DNA of 64,000 bases from Georgenia sp. SYP-B2076 (lineage in GTDB: Bacteria > Actinomycetota > Actinomycetes > Actinomycetales > Actinomycetaceae): positions 186,001 through 250,000 of the forward strand of contig NZ_RXOZ01000022.1 of the NCBI RefSeq assembly GCF_003991205.1, given 5' to 3'. The position numbers were made by a program, and so were the translations under genes. Shown piece by piece: positions 8,523 through 17,183 of the stretch (its first letter is position 1; the number at the start of each line of letters is the position of its first letter). The notes under the pieces were generated by a model. The model had not been told where the DNA came from, made no database searches, and worked only from the letters and a program-made list of their open reading frames with translations.

Positions 8523-9560
8523 CTAGCACATGTCCGAGTGCCCGGCGATGTTGGCTTGGTCCAGCATGGTGAACGGGACGTACCCGACGCCCCGGTTCGA
8601 CCCGGGACCCTCACCGGAGATGAGCAGGTCCTGAACAGCCCACGCCGCCGCCGTCGCGAGGGCGGTCTCGGAGTTGCCCACGGTGGCGGTCAGCCGACCT
8701 TGGGCGATGGCTTCGCACCCGACCGCGGATACGCCCGTGGCGTAGACCCCGACATCTCCCTCCAGGCCGGCCACCGAAACGGCTTCCGCCACTCCAAGTG
8801 CGGTCTGGTCGTGGATCACCGCGAAGCCGCACAGGTCGCTGTGCTGCTGCAGGACTGTCGATGCGACGTTGTTCGCGTTGACAGGCAGGTAGTCGGTGTT
8901 CTGGTGGGACACCACGTCCAGACCTCTCTCGTCGAAGGCGCGCTCGAATCCGGCGCTGGTGGCGATCGACATCCCGTCCGTTCCCGTCCCGCTGACGATC
9001 GCGACCTTGTCGCTGCCGGCGGCCTCGCAGCTGTCCGCGAGTCGCAGGGCGACGGTGTAGGCCATGTTCTCGAAGTCGGGGCCCACGAAAGCGTCCGGTG
9101 ACCGGTTGGCCGGGTTGTAGATGTCGACGACATAGATGCCAGCCGCTTGCGCGCGTTCCACCTGGCTGCCGAAGATGCCGGCATCCGGCTGCTGGATGAT
9201 GAGGACATCGACCTCGTCGCCGATGAGGGAGTCGATGATGCGGCCCTGCGCCGCCACGTCATAACCCGGGTCGTGCTCCTCATAGCGCATGCCGTTGGCC
9301 TCGAATACCGACCTGAAGACATCACCCCAGGCACGCGGCTGCGGATTGTCCAAGATCATCGGGACGTACGCGACCACCTTTCCCTCGAGCATCTCGCTGA
9401 CGAGAGCTCGCTTCTCCCCGAAGTCGGCGACCGCGGGAATCGCAGGGCTGTCCTCCGGCGACTCCGCGTCCCTCTGTGAGGAGTTCACCGTGCACCCGGC
9501 CAGGTAGGCCGGCAGGGCGGCAGCGGCCAGGACGGCGGCGATTCGCTTGCGTAGCAGCAT
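8523..9560 (-). CDS. ABC importer substrate-binding lipoprotein
   Basis: A 345-residue periplasmic-binding-protein-like (ribose/galactose type) lipoprotein. The signal peptide MLLRKRIAAVLAAAALPAY ends in a lipobox LAGC with C23 as the lipidated residue. The body has the two-lobe pattern of sugar-type binding proteins: GKVVAYVPMILDNPQPRAW, DVLIIQQPDAGIFGSQVERA, IVSGTGTDGMS and DLCGFAVIHDQTALG. It sits between the two permease genes of the operon and should deliver ligand to them on the outer face of the membrane. Confidence 0.92.
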   Translation of the reverse strand: MLLRKRIAAVLAAAALPAYLAGCTVNSSQRDAESPEDSPAIPAVADFGEKRALVSEMLEGKVVAYVPMILDNPQPRAWGDVFRSVFEANGMRYEEHDPGYDVAAQGRIIDSLIGDEVDVLIIQQPDAGIFGSQVERAQAAGIYVVDIYNPANRSPDAFVGPDFENMAYTVALRLADSCEAAGSDKVAIVSGTGTDGMSIATSAGFERAFDERGLDVVSHQNTDYLPVNANNVASTVLQQHSDLCGFAVIHDQTALGVAEAVSVAGLEGDVGVYATGVSAVGCEAIAQGRLTATVGNSETALATAAAWAVQDLLISGEGPGSNRGVGYVPFTMLDQANIAGHSDMC

Positions 9561-9625
9561 TCTCTCGACCTTTCGGTTGGACGGTGTCGAGCCATGGGTT
9601 GATGACGCACGACAAGCGGTCGACG

Positions 9626-10648
9626 TCAGAGATCGCCCGCCCGGGAGGTCTCCTCATCGCGCGGGTGCAACGACGAATCGATCGCCAGCGCGGCAAGGAG
9701 CAGCCCGCCTCGAAGGACGGAGCTCATCACCACACTGACGTCGAGGAGAATCATCAGATTGACGAAGATCGAGATGAACGCGGTCCCGGCCAGAACCCCG
9801 AGGATCGTTCCTCGCCCACCGGAGAGGGACACGCCTCCGATGACGGCCGCAGTGATCGCGTTGAACATCAGATCGAGTCCCGGAGCATACGCTCGGGAGT
9901 ACGAGCCACTGACTCCTAGGTACAGGGCGCCGGACACGGCCGCCAAGAGCGCGACGACAACGAAGACGCCGATGACGATCGAGCGTATCGGCAGCCCCGT
10001 GAACCGAGCCGCTTCCGGGCTGTCGCCCGCGGCCTTGATCAGTTTGCCGTACGTGACATGCCGCATCGCGAAGGCGGCTGCCACGAACACCGCTGCCGCC
10101 ACGAGGATGACGAGATCAACCCCGAGGAGCCGGCCGGTTCCTATCTGCCGGACGATCGCCTGCTGGGGCAGCGTGAAGACGATGTCGCCGCTCAGGAGGG
10201 TGGCATTGAAGAGGCCCTCGAAGAGGATCCATGTTCCCAAGGTCGCGACGAGCGAGGAGATTCCTACGAACGCCACGAGCCATCCGTTGATCAGACCGAT
10301 CACCACGGCGATGACCAGCACCGCGAGGAAGGCTTCGAGCTCGCTCAGTCCGTGTGCCGTCTGGAGCCGGACACCGGCCATCGCAGAGATGCCGACGACG
10401 GCAATACCGGAAAGGTCGATGTTCTTGCTCATGAGAGCGATGGAGGCTGCGACAGCAAGTACTCCAAGCGGGGCGGCGAGACGCGCGATGGACCGGAGAT
10501 TCTCGACGGTCAGCACCCCGTCGATCGTGAGACCACCGATCAGCAGGAGCGCAATGGCGAACACGCCGATGAGATGTCCCTGATCCATCGACACGACGCG
10601 GTCCCGCCAGGAAGGCGCTGCTGGAGTGACGTGCATCACGGTCGACAT
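9626..10648 (-). CDS. ABC importer permease (ribose type)
   Basis: A 340-residue BPD_transp_2 permease with about nine to ten membrane segments and the family motifs LMSKNIDLSG and AVIGGVSLSGGRGT. It lacks the propeller domain of its partner at 6292-8481, so the importer is an asymmetric heterodimer. It is the first gene of the transporter operon. Supporting the ATG at 10648, a TACCTT -10 box ends 7 bases upstream, so the transcript may be leaderless. The coding-like reading upstream of this ATG is only out-of-frame shadow of the neighbouring kinase gene. Confidence 0.92.
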   Translation of the reverse strand: MSTVMHVTPAAPSWRDRVVSMDQGHLIGVFAIALLLIGGLTIDGVLTVENLRSIARLAAPLGVLAVAASIALMSKNIDLSGIAVVGISAMAGVRLQTAHGLSELEAFLAVLVIAVVIGLINGWLVAFVGISSLVATLGTWILFEGLFNATLLSGDIVFTLPQQAIVRQIGTGRLLGVDLVILVAAAVFVAAAFAMRHVTYGKLIKAAGDSPEAARFTGLPIRSIVIGVFVVVALLAAVSGALYLGVSGSYSRAYAPGLDLMFNAITAAVIGGVSLSGGRGTILGVLAGTAFISIFVNLMILLDVSVVMSSVLRGGLLLAALAIDSSLHPRDEETSRAGDL

Positions 10649-10654
10649 GCCGGA

Positions 10655-10704
10655 AAGGTAGACGTTGCGCACCCCTCGCAGCGCCGGTGCGCCAAGATGA
10701 GACA
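10655..10704 (-). promoter_or_regulatory. Island motif copy 2 and promoter of the transporter operon
   Basis: On the plus strand the motif reads TGCGCCA-AGA-TGAGACA at 10688-10704. On the minus strand a TACCTT box (10660-10655) starts 36 bp from the motif centre. The first transcribed base would fall at or next to the ATG at 10648. Confidence 0.62.
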
Positions 10705-10865
10705 CACCCTTGCGGTTGGCACACAGAACGTCGACGCACGACGACGAGAAGAGTGCAGACCGAGTGCTCGGACCGTGAACCACCCAGTCGGCGCGACGGT
10801 GCATCAATCGGCAACTTGCGGACGGTCTCGTCGGGGTTTGCTCGACCGCGCAAGCCCACGCGGGC

Positions 10866-11900
10866 TCAGCGTCGCGCACCACCACCCGTGCCGGCGGCCA
10901 TGTCACGTCGGAGCAGCATGAGCAGGTCCCACTCCACCTCGGGGATACGTCGCCCGCTCGCCGCCCACACGATGTTGTCGGAGGTCCCCGTGACGACCGG
11001 CCGAGCGAGGTCTGCGAGGCCCAGGGCCCAGCGAAGGGCCCACAGCACCTTCCACCACTCGAACCGGGCGACGTCGAAGGTCCCGCCCTCGGCCTCGTAC
11101 GCCTCCACGAGGTCGGAGCGGCCGCCCAGACCACCGACCTCGAGGTCGTCCACCCCGAACCGCCACATCCGGTTCGCCGCCCACGCCAGGTCCTCCATCG
11201 GGTCGCCGCCACGGATCGCACGTTCCCAGTCGAGGACGGCTGCCAGGCCGTCGTCGTCGACGATGATGTTGCCGTTGCGGACGTCGGTGTGCACGATCGC
11301 TGTCGATCCGATCGGGTGGGGCAGGTTGCGCTCCAGCCAGAGCAACCCCAGCTCGAGCACCGGCCGGGGGCTCTCGAGCCCGCCCACCGACTCCCGTACG
11401 GCCGCCAGGGCAGCGCTTGCCGGCGACGGCGCGTCGGGATAGCTCCGGAGGTCGACCGGCGCTCTTGCCACATCGATGCCGTGCAGTCTCGCCATCGCGT
11501 GGCCCAGCTGTCCGATGATGGCGCGCCCGGTCCCCCGCTCCTTGGCCAGCCGCAGGACGCGTCGGGGGATCGACTCCCCCGCGATGAAGTCACTGATGAT
11601 GACCGCGCGTCCCAGGTCGGCCGCATCCTCGACGACCGCGTGGACGGCGGGCACGGGGACGCCGTGCTCCGCCGCGAGTCGGATGATCCCGGCCTCCGCT
11701 GTCGCCGGGTTTCCCTGGATGTGCTCGGGCATGAGCGTCGCGACGAGCTTCCGGCGTCGATCGCCGACGACCGCGACGAAGCTGTGGATCTCGCGATGCG
11801 CGCCGGCAGTGGGGCGTGCTAGATCGCGGATCTCCACCGCGCCCGCTCCCCAGAGGTCCGACAGCGTCTCGGCCAGGACGTCGGTGAGGGCGCGGGTCAT
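10866..11900 (-). CDS. LvaA-like APH phosphotransferase (kinase 2 of 5)
   Basis: A 344-residue kinase-fold protein. Catalytic loop VHTDVRNGN gives H204, D206 and N211; metal-binding D224 sits in VLDWERA, followed by GGDPMEDLAW. I chose ATG 11900 because it forms an ATGA overlap with the DUF6285-like gene upstream and has GGAG at proper spacing. The kinase plus small-protein pair matches the LvaA-LvaB pair of Pseudomonas putida, which phosphorylates 4-hydroxyacyl-CoA. By analogy this pair may phosphorylate a hydroxyacyl-CoA intermediate. The kinase fold is sure; the substrate is inference. Confidence 0.83.
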   Translation of the reverse strand: MTRALTDVLAETLSDLWGAGAVEIRDLARPTAGAHREIHSFVAVVGDRRRKLVATLMPEHIQGNPATAEAGIIRLAAEHGVPVPAVHAVVEDAADLGRAVIISDFIAGESIPRRVLRLAKERGTGRAIIGQLGHAMARLHGIDVARAPVDLRSYPDAPSPASAALAAVRESVGGLESPRPVLELGLLWLERNLPHPIGSTAIVHTDVRNGNIIVDDDGLAAVLDWERAIRGGDPMEDLAWAANRMWRFGVDDLEVGGLGGRSDLVEAYEAEGGTFDVARFEWWKVLWALRWALGLADLARPVVTGTSDNIVWAASGRRIPEVEWDLLMLLRRDMAAGTGGGARR

Positions 11901-12262
11901 TCTCCGCTCCATTCGTCGTGCCCGGGCCGCGCGATGCGCAGGTCGCCTCGCGTGACGTCCACCAGAGCACTCCAGGCCTCGTGGACGAACTCCGGACCGG
12001 GATCATTGCGGAGCTGCTCGACGACACGGCGCGACACCTCCTCCGGGTCGGCCTCACCAGGGGCGTCGACCAGGCCAGCGAGCGCTCTGGTCTCGGCCGC
12101 GCGGACCTCGTCCCCGAGCACCTCCTCCCGGTGCAGGATGCCGAGCAGGCTCGAGGCCACCCGCATCCGGTGTCTGTCCGCGTCGGGCACCACGGCCACG
12201 CACTCGTCCACGACGTGCTTGACGACCTCGAGCAACCGCGCGCGGTCGGGAGCAGGCTGCAT
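11897..12262 (-). CDS. DUF6285-like small subunit (LvaB-like)
   Basis: A 121-residue, mostly helical protein: LLEVVKHVVDECVAVVPDADRHRMRVASSLLGI, then a charged middle and an ending with VHEAWSALVDVTRGDLRIARPG. This pattern fits the DUF6285 family, small proteins coded beside APH-type kinases and acyl-CoA dehydrogenases. LvaB, needed for LvaA kinase activity in levulinate catabolism, is of this kind. It overlaps the kinase gene by ATGA. I recognised the family from pattern memory only, so the family name is moderate confidence. Confidence 0.7.
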   Translation of the reverse strand: MQPAPDRARLLEVVKHVVDECVAVVPDADRHRMRVASSLLGILHREEVLGDEVRAAETRALAGLVDAPGEADPEEVSRRVVEQLRNDPGPEFVHEAWSALVDVTRGDLRIARPGHDEWSGE

Positions 12263-12267
12263 CCGGC

Positions 12268-13272
12268 CTAGACCTCCCCCATCCCCTCGGGGACCCCGTC
12301 CAGCATCCGGTCGTGATACTCGGCGAAGCCGTGGGTGGTGAAGCCCGCGAGCTCACAGCGGAAGATCACCTCCGCGATACGTGCGACCTCGTCGCCCTTT
12401 CGATGGCGCAGCGGCGCGACCCTGAGCGCCTCACCCGTGACCTCCACGTCCCCGTCGGGATGGTGCAGCGTCAGGCGGACGGTCTCCGGATAGTGGGGAG
12501 TCTCAGCGCTGTAGGTGGAGGTGATGTCGAACTTGTCGACGAAGCGCACGTTCCCGTTCTCGCACACGACGCCGAAGTCGGGGAGCAGGTGGCCCTCGAC
12601 CTTCATCACCAGCACCTCGAACCAGTTGTCCTGGTCGGCGATGCCGGAGATCCAGCGCCAGTAGTTGGGGCTGTTCCACTGCCGGGGGCCCCACGAGTGG
12701 TCGCGGAAGCCGAAGCCGCGGACCTCCTCGAGCTCACCGTCGAAGCCGATCACGCCGGTGACCGAGTTCGGGCCCCGGAAGTGTCCGGTCGCGAGCGTGG
12801 AGGCCATGGCGTCGGCGTTCTCGTCGCCCGGCTCGTGGTTGAGCCCCTCGTAGACGTGCAGCGTCGTGTACTCCAGGTCCATGGTCAGCTGACGAACGGG
12901 CGCCTTCGTGAACTCCTTCGCCGGCAGCTCCAGGTCGAACGAGCTCGCAAGCATGTGCAGGGGGCCGGAGTAGCGCACGCGCGTCTTCCGCAGGGGCTCG
13001 ATGACGTCGAAGCGCAGCCCCCCGGCGTCGAAGCCGGAGTTGTCGGAGATCGGCACGCGGTCGAACCGGAACCCGGCGGAGCCGTCCGGGAAAAACGCCA
13101 AGATCGTCAGCTCGGCATGCCCCTCGTTGACACGGTTACCCATCCGCACCAGGTAGTACGTCTGGGAAGCGTCGTAGAACTGGTAGTACGCCGACTCGTT
13201 GAACTGCGGATGGTCGGTCGGGGTGTGCATGTACTCGTCCTGCGGGACGATCGTGGCCTCGGCTGACAGCAT
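12268..13272 (-). CDS. AttH/CrtC-like lipocalin-fold protein (DUF7064/7065 type)
   Basis: A 334-residue protein rich in beta strands with the signature GFGFRDHSWGPRQWNSPNYW in its second half, typical of the double-barrel AttH/hydroxyneurosporene-synthase-like group (DUF7064/DUF7065 in actinobacteria). Such proteins often occur in steroid and terpenoid catabolic clusters; most are uncharacterised, some act as hydratases or cyclases. No signal peptide is seen. ATG 13272 has GAGGGG upstream and begins a reasonable N-terminus; longer in-frame readings run into an Arg-rich non-coding stretch. It starts the operon that continues with the DUF6285-like and kinase genes. Confidence 0.72.
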   Translation of the reverse strand: MLSAEATIVPQDEYMHTPTDHPQFNESAYYQFYDASQTYYLVRMGNRVNEGHAELTILAFFPDGSAGFRFDRVPISDNSGFDAGGLRFDVIEPLRKTRVRYSGPLHMLASSFDLELPAKEFTKAPVRQLTMDLEYTTLHVYEGLNHEPGDENADAMASTLATGHFRGPNSVTGVIGFDGELEEVRGFGFRDHSWGPRQWNSPNYWRWISGIADQDNWFEVLVMKVEGHLLPDFGVVCENGNVRFVDKFDITSTYSAETPHYPETVRLTLHHPDGDVEVTGEALRVAPLRHRKGDEVARIAEVIFRCELAGFTTHGFAEYHDRMLDGVPEGMGEV

Positions 13273-13375
13273 TCTGCCCCTCTTCTCCTCAACTGCTGCG
13301 CGGTCGCACTCGCTGCGGGTACACCGGGATCCCGTTCCTCCGAGGCTTCCACGGTTGGCCCCCACGACCGCGGCT

Positions 13376-13392
13376 CGTTGCGAAATGCGACA
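13376..13392 (-). promoter_or_regulatory. Island motif copy 3
   Basis: CGTTGCG-AAA-TGCGACA between the ligase stop and the lipocalin-like gene. The right half is perfect and the left half matches 4 of 7. I see no -10 box at the usual spacing. Confidence 0.35.
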
Positions 13393-13394
13393 CC

Positions 13395-14939
13395 TCAGCC
13401 GTCGACGATCGCGTCTCGTACGCGGAACTTCTGGAGCTTGCCGGATGCGGTACGGGGAAAGGCCGCGTCGCGGAAGTGCCACCGCTTGGGAACCTTGAAC
13501 TTCGACAGGCGCTCGGCAGCGTAGGCGGCGAGCTCCTCCTGCGACACCTCACCGTCGGGCACGACGACGGCCACGGGGGTCTCGCCCCAGTCCGGGTCCG
13601 GCACGCCGAAGACGACGGCCTCGCGCACCCCCGGGTGCCCGTTGAGGACGCGCTCGACCTCGGCGGGGTAGATGTTGATCCCCCCGCTGATGATCATGTC
13701 CTTGGAGCGGCCCACGATGAAGACGAAGCCGTCCTCGTCGACCGTCGCCAGGTCGCCGGAGTGGAACCACCCATCACGGAACGCGGCGGCTGTCTGCTCC
13801 GGACGGTTCCAGTAGCCCTGTGCGGTGTGTGGTGACCGAAAGACGATCTCCCCCACCTGCCCGGGGGACACCACGGAGCCCGACGCGTCGAGGATCCTGA
13901 CCTCGCACAGCAGCGACGGCCTCCCGACCGAGCCGACCCTGGCGACTGCGTCCGCGCCCCGCAGCCGCAGGACGCTGGCAGGGGCTTCACTCATCCCGTA
14001 GGACTGCACGACCTCGCAGCGGGGCAGCGCCTGGTGCACCGCCCGGAGGAGGTCGACCGGGACCGGCTCGGACCCGGTGATCATGAGTCTGAGCGTGCCC
14101 GCCATCTCGCTCGACAGGTGGCCTCCGTCGATCAGCCGTCGCAGCAACGTCGGGACGACCGCCCCCAGGGTGACCCGGTCCTTCGCCCAGGCCCGGACGA
14201 GCTCCTCCGGCTTGATCCGGTTGACGTCGGGGTACATCGCCACCCGGCCGCCCACGAGAAGCGTCGCCAGGGTCAGGAAGTGAAAGCCGGCGACCCAGCA
14301 CATGGCGACCATGAGCAGGTACACGTCGTCCTCGGTCAGTGCGTACTCGTGCACCATGAGGAGCGTGTTGTACATGAGGGTCGACTGCGTGTGGACGGCC
14401 GCCTTCGGGGTCCCGGTCGTGCCTGAGGTGTACTGCAGCAGGAACGGGTCGTCGGGAGCGACCTCCTCGTCGACGTCCGCCGGGTCGACTGCTCCGGGAT
14501 CGATCTCGTCGATCGCCGTCCACCCTGCCCGCTCCCCTCCGACAAGGACCAGCCTGCTCCCGAGGACCTCGTGACCCAGGAGGAAGTCGAGCGCGGGAGA
14601 GAGGTCGGGGTCCGACACGACCAACGACGCGCCCGCATCCTCCACGATGTACGTCAGCTCCTCGCCGACGGAGAAGTTGTTGGCCGGCACCATGACGACG
14701 CCGAGCTTCGCGCACGCGAACAGCAGGTCGAACCACTCGACCCTGTTGTTCATGAGGATGAGCAGTCTGTCGCCGCGCTGAAGACCAGCCGCACGCAGCC
14801 GGCGCGCCGTGAGCACGGCCCGTTCCTCGAGGTCGAGGAACGTCACGTCCCCGTTCCGGGTCGACAACGCAGCTCGGCCGCCGCCGTCGACCGACCCGAT
14901 GTGCCGCCTGACCACCTGATCCAACCGCACGTGTGTCAT
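13395..14939 (-). CDS. AMP-forming acyl-CoA synthetase
   Basis: A 514-residue ANL-family ligase. The ATP-binding loop YTSGTTGTPKAAV, the QSYGMSEAP motif, the GWFHSGDLATVDEDGFVFIVGR segment and the C-terminal catalytic lysine region TASGKLQK are intact. It should activate a carboxylic acid to its CoA thioester via an acyl-adenylate in the cytoplasm, the entry step for the CoA-dependent enzymes here. It is transcribed from its own promoter with a good island motif. Chain-length or ring specificity cannot be read from sequence. Confidence 0.92.
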   Translation of the reverse strand: MTHVRLDQVVRRHIGSVDGGGRAALSTRNGDVTFLDLEERAVLTARRLRAAGLQRGDRLLILMNNRVEWFDLLFACAKLGVVMVPANNFSVGEELTYIVEDAGASLVVSDPDLSPALDFLLGHEVLGSRLVLVGGERAGWTAIDEIDPGAVDPADVDEEVAPDDPFLLQYTSGTTGTPKAAVHTQSTLMYNTLLMVHEYALTEDDVYLLMVAMCWVAGFHFLTLATLLVGGRVAMYPDVNRIKPEELVRAWAKDRVTLGAVVPTLLRRLIDGGHLSSEMAGTLRLMITGSEPVPVDLLRAVHQALPRCEVVQSYGMSEAPASVLRLRGADAVARVGSVGRPSLLCEVRILDASGSVVSPGQVGEIVFRSPHTAQGYWNRPEQTAAAFRDGWFHSGDLATVDEDGFVFIVGRSKDMIISGGINIYPAEVERVLNGHPGVREAVVFGVPDPDWGETPVAVVVPDGEVSQEELAAYAAERLSKFKVPKRWHFRDAAFPRTASGKLQKFRVRDAIVDG

Positions 14940-14978
14940 CGATGGCCTCCCACGCTGTCGGCTGTCTCGTCAGCGTCG

Positions 14979-15028
14979 ACGTTAATGAGCGCTGGCACTG
15001 TGGCGCAGCGGTGTCGCACAGTGGTACA
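14979..15028 (-). promoter_or_regulatory. Island motif copy 4 and promoter of the acyl-CoA synthetase gene
   Basis: Motif TGTCGCA-CAG-TGGTACA at 15012-15028 with a perfect left half. On the minus strand a TAACGT -10 box (14984-14979) starts 36 bp from the motif centre. The leader to ATG 14939 is about 33 bases. Confidence 0.7.
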
Positions 15029-15073
15029 CCTCGTCCGCCCACCTTCTAGCGAGGTGGCAGGTGAGCGGATGCG

Positions 15074-16276
15074 TCACGCCCGGCTCAGCGCCTCGAAGGT
15101 CTCGAGGTCGAGCACCGCCTGCGCCATCCGCTCGATGTTGATGCGTGACACCTCGTCGGGCTGCATCGAGGGCTGGAGCATGCCCTGCCCGAGTGTGTAG
15201 AGCCAGTAGCCGAACCCGTGGAGGGTCTGGCGGCGGTAGGCGGTCCACACGGTCTCGGGGTCCTGCCCGATCCCGGAGACCTCTCCGACCCGCTCTGCGT
15301 ACAGCTCGACGAGCGAGCGCTCCCACGTGCGCCGGTCCTCGATGGTGAGGGCGGACATGAGGGCGTATGCGAGGTCGCGGGAACCCTGGCCCCGCGCCAG
15401 GGCAGCCCAGTCGTACAGCCCCATCCGCTCACCGTCCTGGGCGAACCAGTTCCCCGAGTGGACGTCGGTGTGGACGATCCCGAGGGGGCCGAGGGCATCC
15501 AGCTCCAGGGCGCGCATCAGGCCCGGTTGCACGTCGTTCCGGCGGCCGTGGAGAGCAGCGGGGATGATGCCCCTCGCCCGGTCGAACCCCACGAGCGTCC
15601 GTTTCTCGACGTCGACAGCCGCGTTGAGGTGCACCTGCAGAGCCTTGGAGGTGATGATCCAGCGCAGCTCGCTCTCCAAGCGCGGGCTGCCGAGGAAGGA
15701 CCCGTGCAGGATGGCGAGGTTGTCGACGAGGCTCTCGGCCATCGCCCGCGTCGTGTATACCGTTCGGATGTCCCCGTACGTCACGCCTGACCGTGTGCGG
15801 TCCATGTCCTCCAGGAGGACGAGCGCGCGACCCGTCGACCTGTCCGAGGCGCCAAAGTAGCCCCTCGGAGCCCTGAGGTCGGGAATCAGCGGTCGGACGT
15901 CACGGTAGAAGCGCGTCTCGGCCCAGATCGCGCCGGTGATACCAACCTGCATGCGGTTGCCGAAGGACGGGGCGTCCTTGACGAATACGGTCGCCGGCAG
16001 CTCGGCGACGTCATCCGCCGGGCCCTCGTACGTGAGGTGGAGTCGGCTCCGGCCGGACGTTCCGTCGCTCACCGGCTCCCGTCGCACGGCGATCACTCTC
16101 GCCGCCGTGCCCGAGCACACGGCGGCCGTGGCCCATTCCGGGGTGACGTCCGCGGCGGAGGCGGGCACGTCGTCGAGCGTGAGCGGCCGGGTCGGCGCTA
16201 CGGCGTCCTTGAGAACCCCCTGAGCCACCCGCGCCACGCGGCGCAGAGAGGCGAACTGCGTACTCACATCGGTCAT
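15074..16276 (-). CDS. APH-type phosphotransferase (kinase 3 of 5)
   Basis: A 400-residue kinase-fold protein. The catalytic loop GIVHTDVHSGNWF gives H269, D271 and N276; the metal-binding Asp is D289 in GLYDWAAL. It shares the RFYRDVRP motif and loop pattern with the kinase at 2587-3741, so the two form a subfamily. ATG 16276 follows a strong GGAGGA site. It is the last gene of the thiolase-TetR-hydratase-kinase operon. It probably phosphorylates a hydroxy or CoA-ester metabolite of the pathway. Confidence 0.82.
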   Translation of the reverse strand: MTDVSTQFASLRRVARVAQGVLKDAVAPTRPLTLDDVPASAADVTPEWATAAVCSGTAARVIAVRREPVSDGTSGRSRLHLTYEGPADDVAELPATVFVKDAPSFGNRMQVGITGAIWAETRFYRDVRPLIPDLRAPRGYFGASDRSTGRALVLLEDMDRTRSGVTYGDIRTVYTTRAMAESLVDNLAILHGSFLGSPRLESELRWIITSKALQVHLNAAVDVEKRTLVGFDRARGIIPAALHGRRNDVQPGLMRALELDALGPLGIVHTDVHSGNWFAQDGERMGLYDWAALARGQGSRDLAYALMSALTIEDRRTWERSLVELYAERVGEVSGIGQDPETVWTAYRRQTLHGFGYWLYTLGQGMLQPSMQPDEVSRINIERMAQAVLDLETFEALSRA

Positions 16277-16316
16277 GGCGATCCTCCAGATCGGGCGCCT
16301 GGGCCCTCGGGCGCGC

Positions 16317-17183
16317 TCACGAGAACGTGGGCTCGCTCCACCATGGGTAGAAGCCGGGCATGTCAGTGCTGACCTTGTTGGTGAAGAAGGGCGTGCGCCT
16401 CTCCAGGAACGCGCGCACGCCCTCCCGGGCGTCGGGTGACGCTCCCCTCGAGAGCACGCCACGAGACTCCAGCTGGTGCGCCTCCATCGGGTGAGAGGCT
16501 CCCAGCATCTGCCACAGCATCTGCCTGCTCAGCGCGACCGACACAGGCGCTGCTCCGTCGGCGATCTCGCGCGCCAACCGGTAGGCCGCCGGCAGGAGGT
16601 CCTGCGGCTCGTGCAGCTGGTGCACAAGCCCCCGGGTGTACGCCTCGTCGGACCCGATCATCCGGCCGGTGAGGACCCACTCCTGTGCGGCTGCGATACC
16701 GACGATGCGTGGCAGGAACCAGCTGGAGCAGCCCTCGGGGGTGATCCCACGTCGGACGAACGGGAATGCGTAGCGCGCGTCGGTCGAGCAGAGCCGCACG
16801 TCCATCGGCAGGGTCAGCGACGCCCCGCCACCGATCGCGGGCCCGTTGACCGCCGCGATGATCGGCTTGGTAGAGGCGAAGATCCGCAGTGCCAGGACGC
16901 CTCCCGCATCGCGCACGGATTGCGGTTCGCCGGCAGCTGCCTGCCCCGACGTGCCGGCGATGTGTTCCGCGGCGAACGAGTCCTCCCCGGCGGAAAGGTC
17001 GGCACCGGCACAGAAGGCTGTTCCTCTCCCGGTCACCACGACCGCTCGGACGTCGTCGTCGGCGTCGGCGCGATCGAGCGCGCGCACGATGTCGAGCATC
17101 CCATCGAGAGTCAGCGCGTTGCGCTTCTCCGGACGGTCGAGCGCGATGGTCATCACGCGCTCGTCGGTCTCGACCGAGATCAT
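16317..17183 (-). CDS. Enoyl-CoA hydratase/isomerase family protein
   Basis: A 288-residue crotonase-fold protein: RPEKRNALT at the start, GRGTAFCAGADLS oxyanion loop, AIGGGASLTLPMDVRLC helix and FVRRGITPEGCSSWFLPRIVG. The first catalytic Glu of rat hydratase is absent (GASLTL), whereas TPEG carries a Glu. It closely resembles the paralogue at 29569-30405 (FARRGLMPE...SSWFLPRLVG). ATG 17183 overlaps the TetR stop by ATGA and has GAGGT upstream. Confidence 0.87.
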   Translation of the reverse strand: MISVETDERVMTIALDRPEKRNALTLDGMLDIVRALDRADADDDVRAVVVTGRGTAFCAGADLSAGEDSFAAEHIAGTSGQAAAGEPQSVRDAGGVLALRIFASTKPIIAAVNGPAIGGGASLTLPMDVRLCSTDARYAFPFVRRGITPEGCSSWFLPRIVGIAAAQEWVLTGRMIGSDEAYTRGLVHQLHEPQDLLPAAYRLAREIADGAAPVSVALSRQMLWQMLGASHPMEAHQLESRGVLSRGASPDAREGVRAFLERRTPFFTNKVSTDMPGFYPWWSEPTFS

